Assembly: GCA_945643635.1 (NCBI GenBank)
Contig: CALZFC010000031.1
Coordinates: 696,001-760,000, forward strand
DNA from: Allodiplogaster sudhausi
Taxonomy: Eukaryota > Nematoda > Chromadorea > Rhabditida > Diplogasteridae
DNA: 64,000 nt
Direction: 5' to 3'
In this document: positions 34,201-43,867 of the stretch, piece by piece
Position numbering within the stretch: position 1 is the stretch's first letter
Layout of the letters: every line of letters starts with the position of its first letter
Position numbers and translations under genes: made by a program
Notes under the pieces: generated by a model
Seen by the model: only the letters and a program-made list of their open reading frames with translations
Database searches by the model: none
Told to the model about the DNA's origin: nothing

Positions 34201-35597
34201 TTACACGCTAACTGTACTGGTGGAGCCAGCTATATTGGCCAGACTGCGAGGCAAGACGACACTGAGGATGATTCGTCGGATGCGAGAGTTGAAGATGAAC
34301 ATTAGCACGGCCGGAGACAGCGCGCGGTTATCAGCGAGGTAGGCAGCCAACTATGTAATTCAACACTTTAGCAATGTCACGTCTTCATCTTCATAGATAC
34401 CACACCGCTTGCAAATGAAATCCTTGTTGCAGGCCAAAACTATTCCTTACCTCAATAAATGTGTAGACATTAGCAGCTGTTAAGCGAGGAAAGTTCCAGA
34501 GGAGAAACTGAATGTAGGAAATAAGCTATATGTATGTACATATGTCTTCCACATGCCTTTTAAAATTCAAATAAATATCAATTAACATAGATGTAAATGC
34601 CTGATAAATGCAAGCCGGAGTGTCGATGGCACACTGAGCGAGTCCATAGTATACAAGTCTCAGCTCATTCCGACTCGACCGGCCAACCGAGGAAGGCAAC
34701 GTTCGAATACGGTAAGCGGTCGCTGTATAGAAGAGAAGAGAGAGGGCCGTAGTAGAGATGTGTACAAGCATCATCACTTGGTACGAGTTGTACTAAATCA
34801 GCATTGTATTACATTTTTCAAAATAAACTTGGGAACAAAATTTCAAAAACAATATAAAATAAAAATAACCCAAGGCTTTTGGGAAAAGTCAGTGACTCCT
34901 CTATAAAGAACATCATTCTCCTTTGTGATGAATTGAGAGTGCACAGTCGGAGTGACCCAGTTCTCCCACGTGGTTCCCAGGGCAGCAGCCAAGACAATAA
35001 TCACACAGAATGGAAAGAAGCGGCGCCAGAACTAGACCATGAACAAGCATCGTTATCATTCATCATACATTAGTAGGAAAACGCTCGATTGCTTCGCGTG
35101 GCACAAAATACCTCCTGATGAGAGAACTGAAAAAAGAACACTGTTAAACGGTTGAAAGCGATGAAGACGTTGATGTACTTTTGACCCATGTTGCAGAAGA
35201 AAATTAGCCTGAAAGTGTCCTATTTTATCGTAAGAACATGATGTCATCCTTGAAATGCCAACGTTCTTTGAAGTAATTCCGAAGACGATTTGTGCTCCTT
35301 CACTTGGGAAGAAGAGTCCGACGAACGGGGACATATTCACACGGTACGCAATGAAAGATGAAATTAATAGTACGATATCCTGAAATGAAATGTATCAAGA
35401 ACTATTGTTCTCTCTGGCAGTAGAAATATAGCAAAAAAGCATCTTACTATAATTCCGCCAAGAAGAAAGAGCTTATAGAATGCAGAGCCGCAGTCAATTT
35501 TCCGTCGTTGAATAACAATGACAATTTCTGCAATGTAGACAGCAGCGAGCCACGGCGCGTACGCAAAGAAAACGAAGAACATGAGAGTGAAGCCCAT
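34201..35597 (-). CDS. Seven-transmembrane chemoreceptor, Srg-superfamily type (inverted paralogue)
   Basis: Minus-strand paralogue of the gene at 3807-5331, with the same exon arrangement. Exon 1 (from 35597) reads MGFTLMFFVFFAYAPWL and QRRKIDCGSAFYKLFLL. Following exons give VNMSPFVGLFFPSEGAQIVF (about 35335), FIAFNRLTVFFFQFSHQE (about 35165), FWRRFFPFCVIIVLAAAL (about 35030), FITKENDVLYRGVTDF (about 34920), SLLFYTATAYRIRTL (about 34740), LRLVYYGLAQCAIDTPAC (about 34660), FLLWNFPRLTAANVYTFIE (about 34500) and NRALSPAVLMFIFNSRIRR (about 34335). It ends in a short Ser/Thr tail (STSTVSV) with the TAA at 34201-34203. All exons appear open. Its conservation with the first copy across every exon is good evidence that both are real genes. 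A chemosensory role is inferred from the family. Confidence 0.8.
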
Positions 35598-35767
35598 TTT
35601 CTTAAAAACAATTACTATGTATATAACATTTTGTATTTAGTTTTCGTACGTAACCATTTACCTAATTCTAATATCGACGGCGGGCCAATTATAATGACAA
35701 AGGCAAGCGTATGGGTTTCAATCTGAAAGCTTAGGTTTTTTTGGTTTTTAGCCTCTAATTGCGTAGA

Positions 35768-35768
<1 letters not shown>

Positions 35769-35814
<46 letters not shown>

Positions 35815-35850
35815 CATACATACAAACATACATACATACTACATACAAAC
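35769..35850. repeat. (TA)n and (CATA)n microsatellite
   Basis: An uninterrupted TA run followed by CATACATA/CAAACATA units just upstream of the minus-strand Srg-like gene. Similar TATG/TACATA arrays recur through the window (for example about 3040-3070, 17748-17780, 31508-31545, 44220-44260, 60660-60700 and 62770-62800), which suggests a genome-wide microsatellite habit. Confidence 0.85.
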
Positions 35851-36391
35851 GTTATCTAGCCATGATTGTTCAAGAGACTAAGAGAGGCTCCTTCATGCTA
35901 GGATCACGTTCTACTGATCTTATAGAGGTTCTATCACTTTCCCATGAAAAGTAGGTAAATGGGTTCATTCAGAGAATTGAAATGCAAGCTCTGCCTTTAC
36001 GTTGAGTCTAGGACACAAGTTCACAGATGAAGGTGAGAGTTTCCCAACGTAAACTTTATTCGCAATTCAGAAAAAGCGTAACTTGATTAAACAATTTAAA
36101 CTTTTCAAGCATAATTTGGATTAGGATAGTAAAAGTTCTCGTCAAACATAAAAATGTAACCTATTTAGAACCATATGCACCAAGAATAAATATGCAACAG
36201 TTAGGTGATGTGGAACGGGTGATGTGGAATGGGAGTAGTTCTGTAAAAAAATTACACGGTGAATACCACATGATTAAGGAAATTGACCACCAACGGTCAC
36301 GCGTGAAGGAAATACTGCAAGGAATATCGGCTGAACCCCCGCTTCTCCATCAACGAGTCCCTCCACAGTAGCATACATATAAATCATTCAT
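35851..36391. other. Intergenic region
   Basis: About 540 bases, AT-rich, between the Srg-like receptor promoter and the 3' end of the glycine-rich gene. I see no gene, repeat boundary or RNA here. Confidence 0.5.
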
Positions 36392-39300
36392 TCATTGAGA
36401 GCTGGCTTTTGCAAGCAGAAGACTGCCGAGACCTCCAGAGCCGATAGATTTGCCTATTGAAAAAAACATTTGAACTCGTCAACCAACTTCATCTGAATAT
36501 GAGGGGTAGTAAAGGAACCATGCATTGAATCATTCTACAGTAATACATCAGCACTATTTGAACGCGCGACCTCAAATATTTAACCCTTAAAGTATGTTTT
36601 AGACAGATGCGAATAGATAGGCGTTCATAAAACCATATATTAAGAGAGCCTCTCTGTAAGGGTCAAGGAGCGTCTGCCCCGGGGAATTTTTGTTTTCTTT
36701 TATTTTGAAAACTTTATGAGGGATGTATCTGCAATTCATAACCAGGTTTAGGTGGTCAAAAAGTGTTGAAAAATTTTTTTCTCTTAGATATAAGTAGAAA
36801 TGTTCAAAAATTTTGGATGACCATAATTTCCGTTAAACTTAATATTTCTCGAAAATCTTTTCAGTGTTCGATTCCTTGTTCAAAACTACACAAAAAAGTC
36901 CATGGTGACCATTTCCGAACATTTTTATTTTTATAAGTTTTATCCAATTTAAGTTTTTCAAATCTGGTTTTCGGGCACTAACTTTTTTTTTTACCATTAC
37001 GTCCAGAAAACCGAATCATCTATAAGAAAGAGGAGGAAAAACTACACATAATATGAGTCTACGAGGAAAAATATCGGATACACTTTTTGGGTATCTGCAT
37101 TTGAATACGGGTTTCTGAGCAAATTTCGGCTTTGGCTGCAAACCATAATTTCTTTCAAACTTCATCAGTTGTAAAAAGGAATGTTCCATTCGATGTAATT
37201 TTTTATGCTCTTTCAAATGGGGTATACTCTGTTCGCAAAAGAAATTAGTCTAAAAGCCTAAAATTGACTTTTAGTGTTTTTGGTCAATTTCTGGTGTTAA
37301 AATACTCATTCTTTGGACCATTAATGAGTCATATAGGCAGACTTTCCACATAATATTCATTCTACAAGAAAGAGCAGTTAAAACTGAGTCGGATACAGCT
37401 TTTTAATCAAAATCTGAGTATACCTTTTTTGGGAATACGTATTTGAATGCCGACTGTTGAATGCGATATTGCTGAATATTTTTTAGCAAATATTTCAAAT
37501 TAGTTCTTTTGAAACATCTAGCACCCAATAACGGGTATTCCAGGATTCTTTGAAGTTCTTTCATGATATACCAATCAAAAGTACTCAAAAAGTCAAGAAA
37601 TTTCATTTTTACGAGCCTAGATGTCGAAATAAATGTACGAAAACTCCTTCGAAGCCAACTATCAGGTCATTTGTGAATCGGATTACCAAAAAGGTCATAA
37701 CCATTTGAAAGAGCAGAGACTTTTACATAATATATCGTTCGATGAAAATGCAAAACCTGTACATTTTTCAGAAATCTTGAAATTTCGAAAAAAAATCCAC
37801 GTAATGTTTTGACTATTTTGAACGGTTCTGCGAATGCTGGTACCAATGGAAATTATGTTCTGAAAACTGTGCCATTAGGTTGTTTGAGACGAGAAACATA
37901 AATTTGACGTTCATTTTCTAATTTTGACTACCATCCATGGTACTTTTGCCAAAGGAATGAAATATAATATGCAGAAAAATTTCATTTCGATCAAGTGAAC
38001 CATGGATGGTAGTCAAAATTAGAAAATGAACGTCAAATTTATGTTTCTCGTCTCAAACAACCTAATGGCACAGTTTTCAGAACATAAGTTCCATTGGTAC
38101 CAGCATTCGCAGAACAGCTCACAATAGTCAAAACATCTCGTGGATTTTTTTTTCGAAATTTCAAGATTTCTGAAAAATATACAGGTTTTGCATTTTCATC
38201 GAAGGATATATTATGTAAAAGTCTCTGCTCTTTCGAATGGTTATGACCTTTTTGGTAATCCGATTCACAAATGACCTGATAGTTGGCTTCGAAGGAGTTT
38301 TCGTACATTTATTTCGACATCTAGGCTCGTAAAAATGAAATTTCTTGACTTTTTCAGTACTTTTGATTGGTATATCATGAAAGAACTTCAAAGAATCCTG
38401 GAAACCCGTTATTGGGTGCTAGATGTTTCAAAAGAACTAATTTGAAATATTTGCTAAAAAATATTCAGCAATATCGCATTCAACCAACAGTCGGCATTCA
38501 AATACGTATTCCCAAAAAAGGTATACTCAGATTTTGATTAAAAAGCTGTATCCGACTCAGTTTCAACTGCTCTTTCTTGTAGAATGAATATTATGTGGAA
38601 AGTCTGCCTATATGACTCATTAATGGTCCAAAGAATGAGTATTTTAACACCAGAAATTGGCCAAAAACACTAAAAGTCAATTTTAGGCTTTTAGACTAAT
38701 TTCTTTTGCGAACAAAGTATACACCATTTGAAAGAGCATAAAAAATTACATCGAATGGAACATTCCTTTTTACAACTGATGAAGTTTGAAAGAAATTATG
38801 GTTTGCAGCCAAAGCCGAAATTTGCTCAGAAACCCGTATTCAAATGCAGATACCCAAAAAGTGTATCCGAGATTTTTCCTCGTAGACTCATATTATGTGT
38901 AGTTTTTCCTCCTCTTTCTTATAGATGATTCGGTTTTCTGGACGTAATGGTAAAAAAAAAAGTTAGTGCCCGAAAACCAGATTTGAAAAACTTAAATTGG
39001 ATAAAACTTATAAAAATAAAAATGTTCGGAAATGGTCACCACGGACTTTTTTGTGTAGTTTTGAACAAGGAATCGAACACTGAAAAGATTTTCGAGAAAT
39101 ATTAAGTTTAACGGAAATTATGGTCATCCAAAATTTTTGAACATTTCTACTTATATCTAAGAGAAAAAAATTTTTCAAAACTTTTTGACCACCAAAACCT
39201 TGTTATGAATTGCAGATACATCCCTCATAAAGTTTTCAAAATAAAAGAAAACAAAAATTCCCCGGGGCAGGCGTCCATAGCGGCCTCCTTGAGTCTTACA

Positions 39301-40728
39301 GAGAGGCTCTCTTAATTATTCGGTGAACTGCCCTTTTAAAATAGTAGCAAAATTGAATACCTGAGAGATACGGAGTGATATCGAGGCCAAGTCCTGCTCG
39401 GCTAGCTCCAGCTCCTAAGCGAGCTCCACTGCCGATCCAGCACCACCGCCGACACCAGCTGAGCCACCTCCAAGTAATCCGGCGATACCAGCAGATCCTC
39501 TTTTTGAAATAAATTTGCATTATGAAGATACAGTGAGAAATAAATGATAAATTGAATAGTTCTCGCTTCATAACATGCGTCATATTCGATGCGGAAAGTG
39601 CATTCGGCGGAGAGCATAATCGGATTTAAATATCTCGCTCACAGATGTTAAAGGAGTTCATAGGGGAAAAACTCCTACCACGATTTGGCCCGATCACTTA
39701 AAAGTACGGTGTTAGCAATCCTCAGAAATGGAGCTACTGCATCTCGCCTCTTTCCCCAGAAACTTGTGGTATGGACAACGGGGCACGTGAGCCTATGTGT
39801 TAAGAAAAACCCGGCCAATGTAGGTTGCTCAAACCATATGTATAAATTTCACTGGCAATATTAGTGGCCTCGGCGGCAACGGCGTGGCCACACCAATTCT
39901 TTTCTGAAAATGGAGGGGAAGATAAAATATTCGAGAATTTAAAGTAGATAATGCTGTTAATTTCCTCAGGGCAGAGTGATTTTTGTGACTTCGGGACACT
40001 TGCAATCTGTTCTAGCTCAAGCCGACCAAATAAGTCGAAAAAGCAAGACACTATTAAATTCGCCTTAGGTCTCTTTTAAATAAAATGATGCTAAGCTTAC
40101 TGACTTAGCAATATTTGCATCCAGGTCCAGTCCTCCACCAAGAGAACCTCCGCTGGCGGTACCAAGGCTACCTCCAGCTCCTAGTCCAGCTCCACCACCA
40201 ACACCAGCTGAGCCACCTTCAAGTCCGGCGATACCAGCAGATCCTCTTCCTGAAATAAATTTGCAATATATGTAAGTATTTTGAAGATGGAGTGAAAACG
40301 GAATGATAAATACAATACCTCTGACAGTCTTACATTAGCAATATTTGCAGTCAGGCCCAGCCCTCCAAGAGAGCCTCCACTGGCAGCTCCAAGGCTACTT
40401 CCAGCTCCAAGTCCAGCTCCACCGTCGATTCCAGCCCAAGACCGAAGACAGCTGAGTCACCGAGTGAGCTACCTAGACTTCCTGCGATACCTCCGGTAGC
40501 AGATAGCCCTCCGCTAGCTCCACCGCGCATTCCAACTCCACCGTCGATTCCAGCTCCGTTGCTTAGTGGGCTGCCAAGACCTCCTAAAATTTTCACAAAT
40601 TTAATTTATGGTAGTAATTTCAAAGTAAGGGAAACACTGCAACCTCGAGAGCTGCCTCCGATTGATGACGCAGAGGCTGATATCGTAAGGCAGACGACGG
40701 CAACGAACACGACAAGCGCCGATCGCAT
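36392..40728 (-). CDS. Glycine-rich secreted protein with repeated exons (possibly degenerating)
   Basis: The start at 40728 opens a signal peptide (MRSALVVFVAVVCLTISASA), then IGGSSR and an intron. Exon 2 (about 40584-40336) is Gly/Ala/Ser-rich: LGSPLSNGAGIDGGVGMRGG, then AGSLGSSLGDSAVFGLG. At that point the frame must shift by one base to continue as AGIDGGAGLGAGSSLGAASG. Exon 3 (about 40254-40100) encodes GRGSAGIAGLEGGSAGVGGG and a closing LDLDANIAK. A divergent exon (about 39905-39835) may follow. A further copy of the repeat (about 39500-39375) starts RGSAGIAGLLGGGSAGVGG, hits a stop in frame, and continues in another frame as GARLGAGASRAGLGLDI. The last exon (about 36455-36392) reads KSIGSGGLGSLLLAKASSQ. 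The 2.7 kb palindrome lies in the final intron. Structural or antimicrobial roles are both possible; neither is shown. Confidence 0.5.
36644..39311. mobile_element. 2.7 kb near-perfect palindrome (foldback element)
   Basis: Two arms of about 1.3 kb (36644-37941 and 37999-39311) are inverted copies with few differences, joined by a loop of about 57 bases. The ends are GAGAGCCTCTCTGTAAG and its complement, flanked by TTAA on both sides (36640-36643 and 39312-39315). This fits a TTAA-type (piggyBac-like) target duplication; a TA duplication inside TTAA cannot be excluded. The only notable difference near the ends is a short insertion in the right arm (about 39265-39290). The open frames inside are mirror copies of each other (for example 37016-37216 minus and 38728-38928 plus, differing at one residue) and have no recognisable transposase motif. 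It lies in an intron of the glycine-rich gene or just 3' of it. Confidence 0.85.
39558..39652 (+). repeat. 95-base inverted repeat, left copy
   Basis: Begins AGTTCTCGCTTCATAACATG and ends CTCACAGATGTTAAA. The reverse complement occurs at 40853-40947 with very few mismatches. This copy lies between two exons of the glycine-rich gene. Confidence 0.85.
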
Positions 40729-40852
40729 CTCTAAACGAATGGAGAGATCAGACGTGTACTGTAAGGGAGTGTCCTTCCATGCAAATCGTTGCCCCGCAGG
40801 TTATATACTCGGACTATTTGTCGGGCCAGTCATTAAGCTTAGCATAATTTTA

Positions 40853-40947
40853 TTTAACATCTGTGAGCGAGATATTTAAATCCGATTGTGCTCTCCGCCG
40901 AATGCACTTTCCGCATCGAATATGACGCATGTTATGAAGCGAGAACT
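40853..40947 (-). repeat. 95-base inverted repeat, right copy
   Basis: Reverse complement of 39558-39652. It lies about 125 bases upstream of the start codon of the minus-strand glycine-rich gene, so it may overlap its promoter. The pair brackets the 5' exons of that gene. Confidence 0.85.
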
Positions 40948-42204
40948 GCGCTGGTTAATATTCTGCACTTTATGTTAAAGCAAATGCGCCATTGAACGAA
41001 TTGATAGGATTACGTAGGAATATGTTGTGATCATGCTATCTATTATCATTGTGGATATGCAATTGCATCTCACACAGAAAATATGCTGCTCGGTAGTTGG
41101 TATTCACATTCTACGCGGCAAATTCATGTCACGTCACGTTTACACTTCAATCTCCGTCGCTTTCTCCTCCGTAACAACACACAGATTTTCAGCAAATAGA
41201 TATCTAGATGTGATCAGTTTACATCTACGCTTACAGAAAAGATATTAGATACGTTTTAAAAGAAAAAAAATGCCCAAAAGGGTCAATTAAGAAACAAATT
41301 AAAAGCTATCATTTCAATTCTCGACCGTCCAATCGATCTAGACAAGCGAGATCCCACTAACGCTTTGATGGTTCCCTTGATAGAATCACCCTTTGTAGTT
41401 CATATAATCAGAATTAGATGCATGAATCTAGTACATGAAAACAGGTGTTCACATTTAAGTTCATTCATAAATCCTCTTTTCAACAGTGCTATACAAATTC
41501 CTATCTTCTCATTCTTGTCTCATCTTCCACGTGTCATTCTTGCTTCCTACCGAGTCGCCGGCTGGTTGCCTTCCGCTGCGATGACAGGAAGAGGAAAAGA
41601 AGGAGATGATGGGGTGCCTTTTCGTTTCCCCGTTCAAATTTTCTTTGCGCAATTATTATTAATTCCCGATTCGATGCTATGAATGTGACAATATTGAATG
41701 AACGTTTTCTAATGTAACTTCAGGGTGGCTCCTCGAAGCCCTTGCGTTTGGCTCCTCTGGGTCCTTCCCTGCTTGAAGTATCAGTGGATTCTGTCAGTAG
41801 ACTCATTTTTATCAAGTTTTAGAACATTGCAATTCTTTTTTTTAATATAACTCGGCATGTTTATGGAAACTGAAAATAAAGTAAGTTTGCAGCGCCGCTC
41901 ACGGGAGCCGCTGCGAGTTGCGCCGACTCTGCCGGACAAGGTCGTTTTACAATGGGAGTTCGTCAAGTAGTACTCGTAGGGCATTGCTTAGTTAGAATAT
42001 ATAACACTTGATATAATTACAACTTTCATCAAACTGAAAATGTGATCCTATTGTACATACATATGTATATATGCATATCTTTTTTATTTGCTCGTTTTCA
42101 GCCGCCCAACGAGGCTGGGCAGCCGCAGAATGAGGTTCATGAGAGTTCGCTAAGTAATCGTTAGAAAATAAAGTCAGTCGCTTGATTTCATGATACTTCA
42201 GGCA
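40948..42204. other. Intergenic region, possible 5' exons of the next gene
   Basis: AT-rich DNA without a firm gene. Two short pieces could be upstream exons or leader of the plus-strand gene that follows: MFMETENK with a GTAAGT donor at about 41857-41880, and PPNEAGQPQNEVHESSL after a TTTTCAG acceptor at about 42104-42155. Joining the second piece to the exon at 42203 in the simple way gives a stop, so I leave both out of the coding model. The open frame at 41365-41682 shows no motif. Confidence 0.45.
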
Positions 42205-43235
42205 ATGAGTGACCTTTCGTCGGTGTTGAAGGATTCCGCTAAGAACGCGCCGGATAATGTAAGAGATGAGAGAAAGAGGGGGGGAAAGGGAAGAGAGAGG
42301 CCGGAGTACTGTAACCGCTGTTTGCAGCCGCTGAGTCTGGGGAATCTGCCCAGCAATCGCTCGAAGATGCCGACTCGCATTCCGACTCCGCCAAAGCAGA
42401 AGGAAAAGCTGCCAGCTGAAGATGACAAGAGTTCGGTAATATAAGTCCATTCTTTTATTTTCTTCTAGTGATTGGCCTAATTTTCTTGATGGCAGCCATA
42501 CTACTGCCTGTCGGACGTGACGGGGACCACGACGAAAACGGCGACGGACAAACTTCCTGCTCAGCCGGCCTTCGTGGCTCGGCCCGCCGCTATTCCGGCC
42601 TTTGTTAGTGAAACGACATTGTAGGAGGAAGAAATAAGAGAAGCGAATAACTTAAATGAAATCGAGTAAATGAACAAATAAGTAAATCCTTTTTCTTCCA
42701 GAAGCAGCCTACAGCAACACCTCAAGTCGAGAAGAAGGCGACTCTTCCTCCGCCACCCTCCACTTCTGTCAAGCAAAGCCCTTCTGGTCCTCCCTGCTCG
42801 TTTATATATATTCAACAATATTCCATGTAATGAAAGTAGCACGTTTTAGCGGAAGGCCTTCCTTCGAAATATGGTCCGCCCCCATCCGATCAAGACAATG
42901 TTGAACTCCGTGTTAGTAGATATCTCTTTGAACTGCCCATTCTCCCGCACTCGCACATCATGCCTTCTCTCTCTCTCTCTATCTCTCTCTCTCTCTCTCT
43001 ATCTCTATCTCTATCTCTATCTCTCTCTCTTTCTCTTTTTCTTTCTCTCTCTCTCTTTCTCTTTCTCTCTCTCTTTCTCTTTTTTTCTCTCTCTCTCCCT
43101 CTGCAGATAGTCAGCGTGCCCTCCCCCTCTCCTAACTGGCCCGTCTGGGTTCTCTCGTTCCTTCTGGTGCTCTCTGGCGTGACGTGCGGTATTCTCTCCT
43201 TCGCTCTCTTCCACGAGCGAGCCAGCCACTGCTGA
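42205..43235 (+). CDS. Proline-rich protein with C-terminal membrane anchor
   Basis: Seven short exons, all in phase, encode about 200 residues: MSDLSSVLKDSAKNAPDN (from 42205), LSLGNLPSNRSKMPTRIPTP, YYCLSDVTGTTTKTATDKLP with FVARPAAIPAF, ATPQVEKKATLPPPPSTSVK, AEGLPSKYGPPPSDQDNVEL, and the final exon IVSVPSPSPNWPVWVLSFLL with VLSGVTCGILSFALFHER and a short tail ending at 43235. The N-terminal part is rich in Pro, Ser, Thr and Lys and is probably disordered. The single helix 15 residues or so from the C-terminus suggests a tail-anchored or type II protein. I do not recognise the family. The last intron is expanded by a CT microsatellite running directly into its acceptor. The true start may lie further upstream. 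Confidence 0.6.
42965..43105. repeat. (CT)n microsatellite in an intron, adjoining the acceptor
   Basis: CT/CTTT-rich run of about 140 bases at the 3' end of the last intron of the membrane-anchored protein gene. It merges with the polypyrimidine tract before TCTGCAG. Open frames here on both strands encode only Leu/Ser or Arg/Glu repeats. Confidence 0.9.
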
Positions 43236-43867
43236 ATGGAAGAATAAGTGTGGGAATAATAATAACTGGCTGGTGGCAAACCAGCATTGCTATTTATAAC
43301 AAAGTCGAATTTTGGATCATATCCGAGTCATTTGAAAGTTTTATGTCTATCTGCAGGTATTCGGTGCCTTGAGATGCTTGCGCTCATCTTCTCCCCTTTC
43401 ACTCTCTAAAATGACCCCAGGGCAATAAAGAGTGTGGCGAAGAGAGAAATATTCACATCTTAATACCAAGAAACAGACACATCTACATATGTATGTGCAT
43501 GCCAACGACAGATTCGTCGTGTCAGTGATATACTGGAAACAGCATTACGGGAGTCCATATTTACTTGCAATAGGTAATCTAATTTTGAGCTGATGATTTC
43601 GTTTCGACCAAATTTGCATAAATTGATCATAGATGCTATCAAAACTGACTATACATATGTGCAAGATTGTGTTTTGCCTTGACCGCAACTTTATTAGGTA
43701 CATGAAATCAATACGCAATTTAGTGCTTGTGGCTTATCAGAGAGCTTGGCTTCTTCGAAAAGGTGGGGTATCTTTGGTCGCTGATAAGAAAAGAGAGGGC
43801 AGGAGAGCAGGGATAGGATGAGGCAGTGTCTCGGCGATAAGCTGGCCAGGCAGAAACAGTCTCAGCC
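43236..43867. other. Intergenic region upstream of the cathepsin gene
   Basis: About 630 bases with no supported gene. A GA-rich patch at about 43785-43830 lies just before the cathepsin signal-peptide exon and may be promoter sequence. Confidence 0.5.

Noticed and set aside
37016..38928. Matching 66-residue frames on opposite strands
   Set aside because: They are the same sequence read in the two arms of the palindrome; no transposase or other motif.
42890..43279. Overlapping Ser/Leu and Arg/Glu frames on both strands
   Set aside because: Products of the CT microsatellite in an intron; only the final WPVWVLSFLL exon is retained.
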